A stretch of DNA of 64,000 bases, taken from assembly GCA_037157565.1 (NCBI GenBank), contig JAZHRO010000036.1, positions 132,750,001 through 132,814,000 of the forward strand, read 5' to 3'. The DNA comes from Thalassia testudinum (lineage: Eukaryota > Streptophyta > Magnoliopsida > Alismatales > Hydrocharitaceae). Below, in pieces: positions 25,501 to 40,500 of this stretch. Positions within the stretch are counted from its first letter, which is position 1. Each line of letters begins with the position of its first letter. Below the pieces are notes generated by a model. It was not told the DNA's origin. It ran no database searches and was given only the letters and a program-made list of their open reading frames with translations. A program made the position numbers and the translations under genes.

Positions 25501-28500
25501 TGTACTTATGTGGTTATTTCTTTGATCATGTCCACATTTGATCAGTATTTATCAGATTTCTGTGCTCCATTGTCTTTTGCAAGTTCTTAATATTTTGATA
25601 TTCTGTGGTCTTAATTTATGTACCATTCATTTTTTTAAACATTTTCAGGTAGAAATATAAATCCTTTCATGGGATACTTCAGTATTGATGTTTATTGCCT
25701 TTTGGAACTATTTTGCTTTATTACTTGGAGGATTCCTGAATCCTGATAATGTCATCAAATTTATCTTCTTTCTTTCATTCAACTTTATTGTCTTTTTACA
25801 TCAAATCTATGTAGCAGTTTTGATTAATGACTCTAAAATAGTTGAGGCTTCCAGGCAACTGATACTATTTCTGGAAATTTTGCAGCCTCATCTAGTTCTT
25901 GGTTTGATCTCCCAAATTATTAAGGTATGTGCTGTTTCCCAGTCCTTACATTTGGTTTATACAAATTCTAACTAGTACTAATGATGCAAATTATTCATTT
26001 CTTGGACTGGTCTCCTCTGCAAATATATAAGTATCTTCTATGCATATCATGCTCTATTAACTGTTATATAATTCCCTCAGATACAACTTCTCTCAACTGT
26101 TAACTTGAGAAACACTCCCCAGTTAGCAGAATTGGTTGACGACAGTAAGGTGGGTATTTAGTTTCTTTGCACTAATAGTGTTTGCTGTAGTAGCTGAGAG
26201 CAGATGTTGAAAGTGATTTCTCCCCCTTTTAATAGGATATGGAAGAACTACTGAATTTGCCACCGGAGAAGATGCTGCTTAGGTGGATGAATTTTCAACT
26301 GAAAAAAGCCAGTTTTAAGAGAGTCATAACAAACTTCTCATCAGATGTGAAGGTATACTTTGATCTTGACTAAACTTTCAAGATTAGCAGAGCGTCTTAC
26401 TGCCCTTTGTTAATTTGTTTCTCAATCTGATTTTTTCCTTTTGGATTACATATCATAATTTGTTTAGCGCTGTAGCAAGGGACAAATTTACCAATACTGA
26501 AAATAGCTCCTAGAAATTTGCATATGTAAAATGAAATATCTTATTCTGTACTATGGTACTAATCCTCATTATATAGAGGATTAGGGAGAAACTACACAAG
26601 TACCTTTACATAAGAGGTAAATGACAAAACACACAAAAATAAAAAATAATCAACTCATATCTCAACGCTTTTCCTCAGGTTGGAGCATAGATATCAATCA
26701 TGTTCAGCTTGGATCAACAATTGTCAAAGAGAGTCCTTGAAAGTATCTTGGTGAAAATAGCAATTGTTTGATCATTTGAAGAAACATGAGTGGTGTAAGT
26801 CCCTACTATATCAAGTCTTGGGTATAGCAACAATCAACCTCGACATGCTTTATTTGTTCATGTAACATGGGGTTGTTCGTAATATAAGTAGTTGCTTTGT
26901 TGGCACATCTTATCTTCATAGAAAGTTAAAGAAAATGATTTTTCTAAATTACCAAGCCGTCCCTACCTCTTTATATAGAGAGAGGCAAGGGAAAAGTTAT
27001 ACCATAAACCCAACAAAATAATTAAAAGATATAATGTTGAGTTATGTTTTTTGTATTGGGGGGCATTTGTTATTCTTTTTTTATGTTGGACTTATTTTGT
27101 TAATTTTCCCTTGTCTCTCTCTCTATATAAAGAGATATAGGGATGGCTTGGTAAAGATATGGTTATCTTTTCACTTCAACTTGGTATCAGAGTCAAGGTT
27201 GAGGTCTCCACCAAAAACAAAACTCTAACCCTACCTAAGCCCTCTCGCCGGAGCGACTGCTGCCACCAGCGGTGGCCACGTCGGTGCTAGACCACCACCG
27301 CAGCAGCAACAACATCGACTGCCCCCGCTGTTGCAGCTGGTCCTTTGTGCCGCCAGCAGCCCTTCTTGCTGCAGCGCTTCTTATCGTGCTACAGCACCCG
27401 GTCATGATGTTGTTGCCGCCGCCAGAAGCCTGATCGAGGCGCAACTTGTAGCACCCTCCGCTGCTGCCACCACGACGCTGTTGCCGCTGCCAGTAGCCTG
27501 ATCGAGGGGCAACCTGCCCCTCACACTGCAGCACCCCCTCTGTTGCCGCCACCAGCAGATCTCTTTGTTGCAGTGACCCTCCTCGCGCCGCAGCACCTCA
27601 TGACGGTGTTGCTGCTGTCCTATCACAGTTGCAGGACCACTGGTGCCGGTTGCTCTTGATCTCTCTTCGAGGAGATGAGGGTTTGAAGCAAAAAAAAAAA
27701 ATTCAACAGGATGGTATGAACTTCTTGATCTTTTGACCTAATTTGGGGTGTGTTCCTTGTAGTTGATTTTTGGGGTGTGTATTCCCCAGTGAAGTGCTGT
27801 TCTTTGGTTTGTGAGTTATAAGGTGTGTATTCCCCAAGTTTGTTGGTGCTGTTTATCCAGGGTTTCAGACCTGTTGTTTGGGCTTAATCTTGTGTGCTTG
27901 GAGTTACAATGTTTGCATCAGGTGGTTCTGAGGTGTCTTCAGGACAGAATATAGAAAGTGGGGTGTTTAAGAGCCCCATCTTTACTCCAATTACGAAATT
28001 AGATGAGACTAATTACCCCCGCTGGTCTCAGATCCTTCTTGTTACTGTGGAAGGTCATGAGAAGCATGAGCTTGTGGAAGAACCATCGGAGTAGAAAATC
28101 GGAATATGCGACTTCGAATCGGGATGATGCTATGGTGAGAGCCTGGATCTTGAATAGCGTCATTCCAAGAATTGGTGATGAAGTTATGTACTACAACACT
28201 GCCAAAGAAATGTGGGATGGCTTGAAGATGGTGTATTCACATGAGTTGAATTCAACTTAAGTATTTCAGATCCTCTATGACTCATGCGATCTCAAGCAAG
28301 AAGAGATGAGTTTGTCTGAGTATTACTCTACTTTGAAGGGATTATTGGAGAAATATAATGCGTGTAGACTGATGTGTACTTTTATATGCAGGGATCATAG
28401 GAAGGAGTTTGCAGCCCACATGTTCCTTGTAGGGCTGAGTGATCACTATTCTGCGGCTCGTTCACAAATTCTGACTCTCGTTGAGCTTTCTCCTATTGAG

Positions 28501-31500
28501 GAGATTTGCAGGAGGTTGAGTAGGATGCAAGTATAGCCTACTCATGATGCTGTTGTCGCCAATACGTCCTCAGCTCATGCTGCTGTTAGCACTCGTGGTT
28601 GTCGTGGAGGCTTCTTTCGTGGCAAAGGCAGGGGCAGGACTGATGGTGGTTGGGGCAAGCCTACATGTTCGTACTGTGGAAAGCTTGGCCATGTTGAGTC
28701 TAAGTGTTGGAATAAACTTGGCTGACCTACTGTTGCCAACCAGGCTTCTGTTACGGCATCTTCAGGTGTGAGTACTGGGACAGTATCTCTTGCAGAGGTA
28801 GACGATGATGCAGTTGTGTAGCGACTAGCACAGTTGGCTCATGAGCAGCCACAATCCTCCAACATTGCAGCTTATGCATCTGCATCAGGTACGAAAGGGT
28901 CATGGTTGATTGATTCTGGTGTATCTGATCATTTGACAGGAAATTCGCAGTGTTTTGGGGAATCACAGAAGCTACCACAGGAACACTCAGTACAGCTGGC
29001 AGACGATAGACATGCTCCCATTCGTGGTAAGGGAGGGGTATTTGTTACACTCTTTATGCATCTTGCTGATGTATATTATGTGCTGGACATGATAATGCAA
29101 CTGTTATCTGTTAGCTCTATTACCAAGCAGTTGCATTGTGTTATTTTTGACACTGTTGGATGCATCTTTTAGGATCGCATAACGGGGAGGACGATTGGTG
29201 GTGACCATGAGGAGGGGGTGTGTATTGGATACTTCAAAATCCAGTTGTCGCAGCCTGTCAGATGACTACTACAAGGAGTGCCTTGCAATGGCATAGACGA
29301 CTAGGCCATCCTTCACTGGACAAGCTATGTCGTGTCATCTCTCACTTGTCTCCTGCCATGAAGATTTAGTGTGATGCATGTCAGCTGGGAAAGCATCTCC
29401 GTACCAGTTTTCCAGCATCTATTCAGTCTACTAGTTTTGCGTGTTTTGATTTGTTGCATTGTGACGTCTGGGGGGCTAGCCGTGTGGCAGATCGTCATAA
29501 TTATAGATATTATTTTTTATTTGTGGGTGATTTTTCATGTTTATCATGGACCTTTTTGATGAAAAATAAATCAGAAGTTGGTTCTTTAATTCAACAGTGT
29601 GGTGTTTGTGAAAAGTCAATTTGGTGTATGCATTAAGAAAATTTGAATAGATAGTGCATTAGAAATCTGCACAAAGAAATTGGTTGACTTGTATGGATCA
29701 CTGGGTATTGTGCATCAGACCTCATGTCCTCATACATCACAGCAGAATGGGATAGCTGATAGAAAACATTGTCATATTCTAGATATAGCTAGAGCTCTAC
29801 TTATTCAGAATAGCGTTCTGCATAGTTACTGGGGAGATGCGGTTCTTACTTCCTGTTATCTGATCAACAAGCTTCCTTCGCTTGTTTTACATGAGCATAT
29901 TCCATGGAATATCTTATATCCTGATGTAGACTTATTTCTTGTGTCATCAAAAATATTTGGGTATGTGGCATTTGTACCCTTTTTGGGCCTGGTTGTGACA
30001 AATTAGCACCAAGGGCAGTTAAGTGTATTTCTGGGATGCTCACGCACACAGAAGGGATACAGGTGTTTTGATCCTATACATCAAAAACACCATGTGAGTG
30101 CGGATGTGACTTTTCATGAGTCTATCCCCTATTTTTCTACCTCTGGTCATCAGTTGAGAGAGATAGAGGTGGCTGCTCTTATGCCTGTGCCTCCTATAGC
30201 CTTGGAGGACTTTTCTCATAATAGTGGTGTATCCACTATAGAACATACTATGGGCGATTTCAGACCTGTACCACCTGATGAGAAGACGTTTAAGGGTGTT
30301 ACATATCAGTTGCTAGTTACATACAGAAAGAAAACATACCCCTCCTCTTTTTCAGTACCCAATGAGCCACCATCGTCCTCTCAGGTATGTATTGGAGGTA
30401 CTGATGATTCTTCTGCTCGTGTCTTCCGGGTCCCTCTCTCTGCCTACAGATGATGATATTCCCATTGCTATTAGGAAGGCTCTGAGGTCTTGTGCACAAT
30501 ATCGTGTCGTTGGTAGTGTTGTCTTTGTAGGATCTCTTGGCACCAAATTTCAGGCCTTTACAGCTGCAATATCTAGTACAGAGATACCTACCGCCTACCA
30601 GCAGGCTCTTCTACACCCACATTGGAAGGCGGCTATGGAAGAGATGTCTGCACTTACTGATAAAGGGACCTGGAAGTTATTTGCCTTACTGTTTGGTGCG
30701 CACTTAGTTTGCATCAGATGGGTCTTTACCTTGAAATACAACTCTAATGGGTCTATTTCTAGGTATAAGGCTCACCTTGTAGCCAAAGGATTCACCCAGG
30801 TTTATGGGATAGATTTCTTTGACACCTTTTCTCTTGTGGCATGACTCTCCACGGTTCGTATCTTTGTTTTTGTTGTGGCTCATTATGGATGGTGTTTTCA
30901 CCAGCTGGATGTTAAAAATGCCTTCTATATGGCGATTTGGAAGAGGAGATATACATGTAGCAGTCACCTGATTTTGAGGTTCAGGGGGAGTGTGTAAACT
31001 TCGTAAGGTTATTTATGGCCTTAAGCAGAGCCCTCGAGCCTGGTTTCAGCGTCTATCTGAAGCACTTTCTATGTTTGGGATGCAAAGATCTTCTTTTGAT
31101 CATTCCTTGTCTGTTAGGAAGATCAGTACTAGTACCGTGGCTTTATTGGTATATGTTGATGACCTCATTCTTACAGGTGATGATGCAGATGATATTACTC
31201 AGGTAAAGGAGCATTTAGCTCGCCAGTTTGTTATGAAAGATCTTAGTAAGTTGAGATACTTTCTTGGTGTTGAGATCGCCACGAGCAAGCAGGGCATTGT
31301 AATGTCTCAAAGAAAGTATACACTTGATATTCTTCAGGAGACATGCACGCTTGGATCAAAGGAAGCCAACATTTCTATGGATCTTGAATTTCATCTATTT
31401 GATGATACAATGAGGATAAAGGACAAAAAGACCTATCGGCAGCTTGTTGGGAAGTTATTGTATCTAACCATCACCAGGCCATACACTAGCTTGCAGTGAG

Positions 31501-34500
31501 TAAGCTAAGTCAGTTCTTAGACAAACCCACTAATGCTCACTGGCAGGCAGTTATGCAAGTGTTGAGATACATCAATAGCTGTCCAGAGGCATTCTATTTC
31601 AAAAGACAAAGGGTCCTATGTCTGTAATGGCTTACTCTGATGCGGATTATGCGGGAGGTGTAGGAGACATACGATCTATTACTGGTTTTTGCACATTTGT
31701 GGCTGGAAATCTGGTGATCTGGAGGAGCAAGAAACAAGGTGTTGTCTCACGCTCTAGTGCAGAGTCCAAGTATAGGGCTATGGTTCATATTGCTGCTGAG
31801 ATGATATGGATTAGATTTCTGTTATGAGATCTTCATGTTGAGATCCAGGAGCCTATGGAGATGTATTGCGATAACCGGGCTGCAACATACATTGCTAATA
31901 ACCCATGTTTCATGAGATGACGAAGGAAGTAGTCTGTCACTATACCAGGAGCTTGATTCAGTAGGGTCTACTTCGTACGACATGCCTTGCCTTTACTGAT
32001 CAGACTGCTGATATATTTACCAAGCCATTGTCTCACTCCTAGTTTGAGAAGTGTAGAAGCAAGCTGAGCATGGTAGATATATATGCTCTAGCTTGAGGGG
32101 GAGTGTTGAGTTATGTTTTTTGTGTGGGGGGCATTTGTTATTCTTTTTTGATGTTGGACTCATTTTATTATTTTTCCCTTATTTCTCTCTATATAAAGAG
32201 ACATAGGGATGGCTTGGTAAAAAGATATGGTTCTCTTTTTACTTCAACTTATATTGCCCATTACAACATAACATAATTCAACACTCCCCCTTAAGGTGGA
32301 GCATATATATCCATCATGCTTAGCTTGTTTCTACACTTCTCAAATTGAGAGCGAGGTAGCAGCTTAGTAAATATGTCAGCAGTCTAGTCTGAGGAGGCAA
32401 GATTGGTAGTATAAAGCAGATCCTGCTGAATCAAACTCCTGGTGTAATACAATCCACTTCCACATGTTTTGTTTTTTTGTGGAACATATGATTGTTTGCA
32501 ATGTATGTTGCAGCCTGGTTGTCACAATGCATCTCCATTGGCTCCTGAATAGAAACATAAAGATCTCGTAGTAGAGATTTGATTCATATCATCTCAGCTG
32601 CAGTCTGTGCCATAGCTTGGTACTCAGACTTAGCACTAGAGTGTGAAACCACATTTTGTTTCTTACTCCTTCAGGTCACCATGTTCCTGGCTACAAAAGT
32701 ATAGAAGCTAGCGGTAGACCACATGCCTTCAACATCTCCTATATAATTTACATTTGAGTAGGCAACAACAGGCATAGATGCTTTCTTCTGAAATATAATG
32801 CCTCTACCCGAACATCCCTTGATGTACCTCAACACCTGCATCATAGTCTGTGAATGAACATTAGTGGGTTTGTCTAAGAACTGACTTAGCTTAGCCACTG
32901 TAAGGCTAATATCTGGCCTAGTGATGATCAAATATAATATTTTACTCAACAGTTGTCGATATATCTTCTTGTTCTTCAGCTTCACTTTATCATCAAAGAG
33001 ATGAACCTTAGGATCCATAGAAATATAAGCATCCTTGGATCCTAGTATGCCTGTTTCCTGAAGAATACCAAGGGCATACTTTCTCTGTGACGTAATTATC
33101 CCTTGTGGCAATCTCAATGCCTAAAAAATATCTCAGCTTCTCAAGATCTTTCATGACAAACTGGCGTGCCAAGTACTCTTTCACCTGAGAAATGCCATCT
33201 GCATCATCTCCTGTGAGAATGAGGTCATCCACATACACAAGTAGAGCCACTGTACTACTATGGATTTTTTTCACAAATAGTGAATGGTCAGATGATGACC
33301 TTTGCATCCTAATAACAGATAATGCCTCAGACTGGCATTGAAATTAGGCTCGGGGGCTCTGCTTAAAACCATAAAGGGTCTTACGAAGCTTGTATACACA
33401 CTCCTCCTGATCCTTAAAGTCAGGCGGCTGCTGTAAATAGATCTTTTCCTGCAAATTTCCATATAAGAATGCATTTTTGACATCTAGCTGATGTAGATGC
33501 CATCCATAATGAGTTGCAACCGAAACCAGTATATGAATAGTGGAGAGTCATGGAACTGGGGAGAACATGTCAAAGAAATCCACCCTATAGGTTTGGGTGA
33601 ATCATTTGGCCACATGGCGGGCCTTATACCAAGAAATAGACCCATCTGGGTTGTACTTCAAGGCAAAGACCCATTTGGCTCCAAGAAGGTGTGCGCTAGA
33701 TGGTAGAGGAGACAACTCCCAGGTGCCTCTGTTAGTAAGAGTAGATATCTCCTCTATAGCTGCCTTGTAGTGTAGATGTATTAGAGCCTGCTGGTACGAG
33801 GTAGGAATTTCAGTACTAGAAACTGTAGCAGTGAAGGCCTGAAACTCCGAACCCAGAGAATCAGTAGAAACAATGCTCTCAGCAACATGATACTGTGCAT
33901 AAGATCTTGGAGTTTTTCTGATAGCAAGGGGTATATCATCATCTGTAGGCATAGAAAGAGAACCTGAAGACAGCATCGAGAGAAGAATTGTCAGTACTCT
34001 CAACACGTACTTGAGTTGGGGAGGACGATGGTGGCTCAGTGGGGACTGAGGAGGAGGGGGTGTGTCTTCTCTCTGTAAGTGACAGGAAGCTGATATATAG
34101 TACTTTTAAAGGTCTTCTCATCAGGTGGTACAACTCTGATTGTGGTCATAGTCTGCTCTGTAGTAGGTACACCACTGCTCTGAGAGAAATCCTCCATGGC
34201 TACAGGAGGTACATGTATTGGCACAACTATCTCAACCTCTTTTAACTGATGACCTGAGGTGGAAAAATATAGAATAGATTCATGGAAAGTCACATCCGCA
34301 CTAATATAGTGCCTTTGGTGTATAAGGTCAAAACACCTATATCCTTTCTGAGTGTGTGAATAACCACGAAATACACACTTAACTGTCCTTGGAGCCAATT
34401 TGTCATGACCAGATCTAAGGAGGTGTACAAATGACAGCCAAAAGTCTTTGGAGGCATAAGGAACAAATCTGAATCATGATATAGGATGTTCCATGGGATC

Positions 34501-37500
34501 TACTCATGAAGCATAGAGGAAGGAAGCTTGTTAATGAGATAACGGGCAGTAATTCCCAGTAACTATGCAGAACACTATTCTGGATTAACAGGGCTCTAGT
34601 TGTATCCAGAATATGACAAAGTTTTCTTTCAGCAATCCCATTCTGCTGTGACGTGTGAGGGCACGATGTCTGATGTATAATGCAAAGTGACCCATATATG
34701 TCAGCCAAATTCTTAGTATAAAATTTTAAAGCATTATTAGTTCTGATTTTCTTAATGCACAAACATCACAAATTGCTGAATTTATTTCCCGAAGCAAGGG
34801 AGATCAGGGTCTATAATCCTCTCCTTACTGTCGGAAGAGATTTAACAGCAAGAAGAGGGCACCGGGGAGGAGTAAGAGGGTTGAGGAACCCCCTGTTGCC
34901 GCTCCTATCGCTGAGTTAGTGGCGATGTTGCTGCCGGTAGTGATGCTACTGCTAGTGGCGGGGGCTGCTGGTTGGTGCTGCTACTGGTGGTGGCGCTGGC
35001 TGGTGGTGGCGGTGCTGCCATTGCTGGCTGTGTTGTTGTTGGTGGTGGCGGCGGGCTTGAAGGTAGGGTTAGGGTTTTTGGAGGTGGAGTTTTTAATTTG
35101 GTTCTGATACCAAGGTGAAAAAAATGAAATTTCTAAATTATTAAGTCGTGCCTACACCTCTTTATATAAAGAGAGATGAGAGAAAAGTTATACCATAAAC
35201 ACAACAAAATAATAAAAAGACATACTGCCCTTTACAACATAACGTAACTCAACATAGAAGAATCAACATTGTGTAAATCTGATAAATTTGATTGTACTCA
35301 CATCATCTCTGTCATTTGAGCTATTACTTTATACTTTGACTCTGCATTAGATTAGGAAACCATCGCTTGCTTTTTACTTCTCCATGTCACTAGGTTGCCA
35401 ACTACTCAGTTGTTGATTTCCTATCAGCTAGACAGCCTGCATAGTTTGTATCTATATATGCAACAATATCCATAATGGTAGCTTTTGTGAATAGAAGCCC
35501 TTTACCAGGAGAAGCTTTTGGATATCTTAGCATCATTATAGTAGCATCCCAATGTGCCTTTGTGGATCTATTCATAAATTGACTCAGCTTACGAGGAAAT
35601 ATCAGGCCACGTAATCATCAAGTACAGTGACTTCCTAATGAGTTCTCTATGCTGATGAGTATCCACTGATTTAGATTTTTTATCATATAGGTGTCTTGGG
35701 ATCCATAGGTATACTTGTTGCTTTTGCTCCTAGCGTACTTGACTCATGGAGTAGATCTGTAGCATATTTTCTTTGGGTTAGAACAGCTCCTCTCTTATTG
35801 CAAGGCACCTCTATTCCAAGAAAGAGGATGTGCCGTTCCCATGGTTTTTTCCCTTCTCGTTAAGGAGGGTTTTCATGTAAATTTGTGTGCCTTGTGATTG
35901 TTATCATGTTTGTGTAATCGATCTCAATTCAACGACTTCAACTCTCAAGTGCTAGCCAGCTTCATTGCTGAATTTCATGCTGATGAATTCTTTATGGTGC
36001 TTCTATTCAATTTTCTGACGAAGAGGACTGGGATCTTGTTTGAAGCAGGACAAAAAAGTGTAGTCATGTAGTAGGAGGTGGAAAATTAGAGATAGGTCAA
36101 GGAATAAAGGGTGAGGAGAGGAGAGGAAGGAAGATGGGTCAAAAGCAATGTTCACACCTCATATATTTACCCTGCCTGCATAATCTTTTTGAAAATCGAC
36201 TGTCGGAAAATAATATTGTTGAGACTAAGGACATATTTATCATTTTGTGCTTTTCTTGAGTGATTGTAATTTACCCAAATCTCTCTAATATGAAAGAAGC
36301 TAGGATTTCTTTTGAATGAAAGAAACTATTTTCTCCCTTCACATGGTATTAGAGCAGCGGTTCTAAGTCGGTGCTCCGATATCTCACTAAATGCCCACCT
36401 TAAAACATGATTGAATTACCAACTAGGGGGTGATTCAATGGAAGAAACATGGATGGATCGAAGGGGCAGCAGTAGCAATATGGGAGAAGTTTCTCCTAGC
36501 ATCGTCGCCCCTACCAGATCCTACGCAGCACTTGTTGGGGTTGTTGGTGACGCTGCCGTTGCCGGTTTGCCGACGACCCAGTAGTCCGACAGGCCAGCCC
36601 CATCCCCTGTTGGTGATCTCCTGAGCAGCGTGGTGAGTCTTCTCTAACGCCTAATGTACATGGTGATGAGTCTTCTCTCACCATGGTTGATGAAGTTTTT
36701 TGTTTCAAGCACGATGAACCTTCTCTCGTGTATGACAGATGTGTTTGGATTGAAGAGGCTATTCTGGTCCAACAGAGGCATGCATGTGCAACCCAACAAG
36801 GTTCAAAGAAGATGGGGGCTAGAGGAGTTTGGGTTGTTGACTCCTGTGCCGCCATACACCTCACAGGGGATATGAAGAGATTGGAGAATCTCGTTAATAC
36901 ACGTGGGACCAGAGATGTTAGAGTAGCTAATGAGGTCACATCTCCGATCATGATTATTGGAAGTGTGCGCACTTCTCAGAAGATGGTGATTAAAGATGTT
37001 CATTGTGCTCCAGAGTTTCCATTGAACTTGTTGTCCGTGAGTCATATCTGCAAGGACCTCGGATGTCGTGTCGTGTTTGATGAGGATCATTGCTATTTTC
37101 AGGATCGACAAACGGGAGAGATTATTGGTGGGGGTATAGAGCGGGATGATCGTTATTACTTAGACATACACTGTTTGCCCGGCTGTGTGCATAGCCTTTG
37201 ATCCTTGGTTGTGGCACATGAGACTTAGACGTCCATCACTTAAGAAGATGCGACAGATGTATCCTTGATTGCTAGATTCCTTGACTTTGCAGTGCAAGGA
37301 CTGCTAGCTTGGGAAGCATCACAAGAGCACCTACCCACAGAGAGTTGATGGGGTGAGTGTTGTTCCATTTTCTTTAGTGCATTGTGATGTTTGTGGGCCA
37401 TCTAGAGTTCTTACCTCTGGAGGACATTGGTACTACATTGTTGTTGTGGATGATCATAGTCGCCTGACTTTGGTATTCTTGATGAAGACACGCTCAGAGA

Positions 37501-40500
37501 TTTCTCAGGTTATTCAGCAATTCCTGTCAGAGGTTTAGACTCAGTACTCTAATGTAATTAGAGTTTTCCACAGTGATAATGCCTTAGAATTTATACAGCA
37601 AGATGTTTAGAGTCTCTTCTCCTTTAGGAAGATTATTACTAGACTACCTGTGCTCACATATCTCACCAGAATGGCGTGGCTAAGCGCAAGCTTTGACACT
37701 TCTTGGATATTGATAGGATCTTGATGATCTATATGAAGGTTCTTAAGCAGTTTTGGAAGATGCCATACTTATTGCAGCTTATCTAATTGATCGGGTGCCT
37801 TCATCTGTTATTGGGGGGTAGATTCCCTTTCAGGTGATCCACCCAGATTGTGACAGGCCGTTTTGCTCTTCTAGTGAGGGTCTTTTGGTGCACTTTGTTT
37901 AGGCATATGGCAATCAGGATAAGTTTTCTCCCTGGCTAGTCAAATGTGTCTTCCTTGGGTATTCCAGAACACAGAAGGGATACATGTGCTACGATCCGGT
38001 TCGTAGAAGATATATTGTTATTGTAGATGTCACCTTCTTTGAGAAAGTCTCTGATTTCTCAGAAGAAGGAACTTCTATTCAGCTTGCCTTAGAGGAGACA
38101 CATGTTTATCATCGGAGATCACAGACTTCACCAGATGCAGTGTCATGTCCCATCCCGACAAATGAGAGGAGTTCAGATATAGGGGAGCAGCCAGTCCCGA
38201 GGAGATCTAACAGAGCGTGCACCTTTCGACCTATTTCATAGTTTGCCCTTCACTATTACTACAACTATTATCCTCAGAGATTTTACTTAGGCTTCTTAGG
38301 ATCTAGGTGGCGTGTAGCGATGGATGAGGAGATGTAGGCCTTGCAGTCACGGTAGACATGTGTTAACAAAGCGAAATCGAGTTTTAAAATAAAGCGTTGT
38401 AATACAGTCGAAATCACTTTGAAAACAAATAGATTTTATTACTCGAAGTTTAAGTCCGAGATCGAACACATGAAACAAATTAGGGTTTAGAAATCAAGAG
38501 CACAACTTGAGAAATTAAATATAATATGCAATAAAAATCAGAGTTATAGTGCAAAAAGATAAATGTAAGCACAGAATCTCAATGTATGTGAATAAGCACA
38601 AAAATTGGACGTCTGATTTGTGAATCAGACGCCTTAAATAGGTGGGTGCAACAGTGCTTGGTTCTCTGATTTCTCATCCTTCTCTTTGTCTCTAGCTGCT
38701 TTCTTTCTTCTTCTTTCTTTCTCTTCTTTTGATTTCGTGCCTTAGCCTTTCTCTTTCTCTGCCTTCTTCTTCAACCTTTTCCTTCCTTCAGTTCCTTCTT
38801 TCTCTTTCTTTGGCGGCTCCTTTTGCCTTCAGTCCTTCCTTCTCTTTCTTCTTCAGCTCTTCAGCTCCTTCCTCTTCAGCCTTGTCTTCTCCTTCCTTAG
38901 CTTCCTCTTTGGCCTCCTCCTTCTTCCTTGGCTTCAGCCCTTGGCTTCCTCTTCTCCTTTCCCTGCAGAGGAAAACCTACCCCTACCTGCGTGCACTCTT
39001 CTCCTCTTTCTCTCTTAGGTTCGCTCTCCCAGAGCCACCGTCTTGGGTAATCGGGTCGGGTATGTGCCCGGGACCAGGCCCATTGGCGTGCGGTGGTGGG
39101 CGAGGTGTGCTGGGTTGGGTCAGATCAAGCTAGGTCCGCGGAGGCAAGGTCACGGACGAGGCCGGTGAAGGGTGAGTGGGACCTCACCCCGTGGTAATTG
39201 AGGCGATAAGCCCTATGCAGTTTTTCCTCTTATGCAGGTGCGGGCGACCAAAAGCTTTCGATGTGGGACTAACTTCCCACCCTCTGTTACGCGTGTCTGC
39301 AGTAGGGAACCTCGTTCGATTGCAACTGCTGCTTCGGCCTTCGATGCCAATTAGCTGCCTGGAGCTGTGTGCGAGTGTATCCCGCATAACTTGGGACTAT
39401 GAACCTGGAGCGGGTGGACCTGGAGAAGCTCGCAAGCAAGCTCCTTGCTGTTCGTCAATGGTGGCGACCCTCCTGTACTTGCAATCACGCAAACGGCCTC
39501 GCGGCCACGTTAGAATGCTCAGGAGGCTTCGTCGAGGCACGACGAGTATACTGCGGGGGTCGACGTGGCGTGGGACTGCCTGAGTGCGCGTGCCTAGGGC
39601 AACCTGTGGCCGTGTGTGTGGGTGTGTTCGGGGGCGTGTGTGGGTGAGTGGCATAGTGGTTGGAGTAGTGGAAGATGATTAGTGGGGTGTTGTGGAGCTT
39701 ATGGGGTGGTTGGCGAGGCGGATGGAGGTGTGGAGCGACGGGGACGCCTCGTCGGAGGTTTGGCCGGAGGTGAATGGGACAATGGTGGTGGAGTGCGGCA
39801 GTGGTTTTTCGAGGGAATAATGAAGGGGAAAATAGAGTAGAGGGTAAGAGGAATTGTCTGGAAGTGAAGAGACGAAGGGGAAGGTAGGGATGGCGACTGG
39901 CTTGTATCGCTGACGCCGGAGACGAAGGTGCTCAGTGAGGGAGGTCGGCGAGGACGAAGGGGATGCAGAGGCGTCGACAGGTGTGGCGCGACGCGGACGA
40001 GCGGGAGGAAGAGGAACCTGCCACCGGTATTGTGGCTAAGCGACGAGGGAGAGTGGGGCAAGTCGCCGAAGCTTGATGAGCCAACTGGTCGGAGGGGAAG
40101 AAACGAATTTGAGGGGTTTTTCCAGCCAATTTCAATCTTGGGAGATGCGGGGTGATTTGGGTTTTGCTTAAATAGGCCTTGAAGGATGGATTTGTGCTTG
40201 GAAGCAAAGCTTCCAAGCAAGGGAGGTTCGCCGAAGATGGCAACTCAAAAGAGACTCGAATCTCTCATGCGAACCTCATGTGTTCGCATGAGAGATTGTG
40301 TACCAAACAGAGCCTCAAATTAGGTTCACACTGGAGGAGATTATCTCCCTTTCTATTTTGAAGGGGATTCTCTGAGAGATCAAGGAGATCTTGCCTTTGC
40401 AATCTCGCCGGAGTAGGATTCTCTCCTCTATAATGGCAGAGGGACCTAATTGTAAAGAATGAAGAAGTTAGGGGGCTTCTGCAGAGGTTTTCGAAAGATA

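Larger units (their letters stand above)
27035..32249 (+). mobile_element. Copia B2 (innermost level of the intron 7 nest)
   Basis: Plus-strand copia, 5.2 kb, inserted within the 3' LTR of B1. LTRs 27035-27181 (147 bp) and 32104-32249 (146 bp) begin TGTTGAG and end CAACT. TATAA (27030-27034) and TATAT (32250-32254) are the target copies, with one mismatch. A TGGTATCAGAG primer-binding site follows the 5' LTR directly, and a TTGAGGGGGAG polypurine tract precedes the 3' LTR. All gag-pol domains can be traced, but the frame has several stops. Confidence 0.92.
26924..35254 (-). mobile_element. Copia B1 (middle level of the intron 7 nest)
   Basis: Minus-strand copia inserted in B0, with a perfect 5-bp target duplication TAGAA (26919-26923 and 35255-35259). 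The left (3') LTR is split by element B2 into 26924-27034 and 32255-32283 (140 bp together). The right (5') LTR is 35113-35254 (142 bp), with a PBS (TGGTATCAGAAC, minus strand) beside it. Minus-strand LTRs start TGTTGAG and end CACCT. Integrase, RT and RNase H remain (32290-34765); gag and protease are absent. A GC-rich leader fills 34850-35100. Confidence 0.88.

Noticed and set aside
39699..40220. 173-codon minus-strand open frame rich in Pro and Ser
   Set aside because: Low-complexity, overlapped by other open frames on both strands, no family motif.
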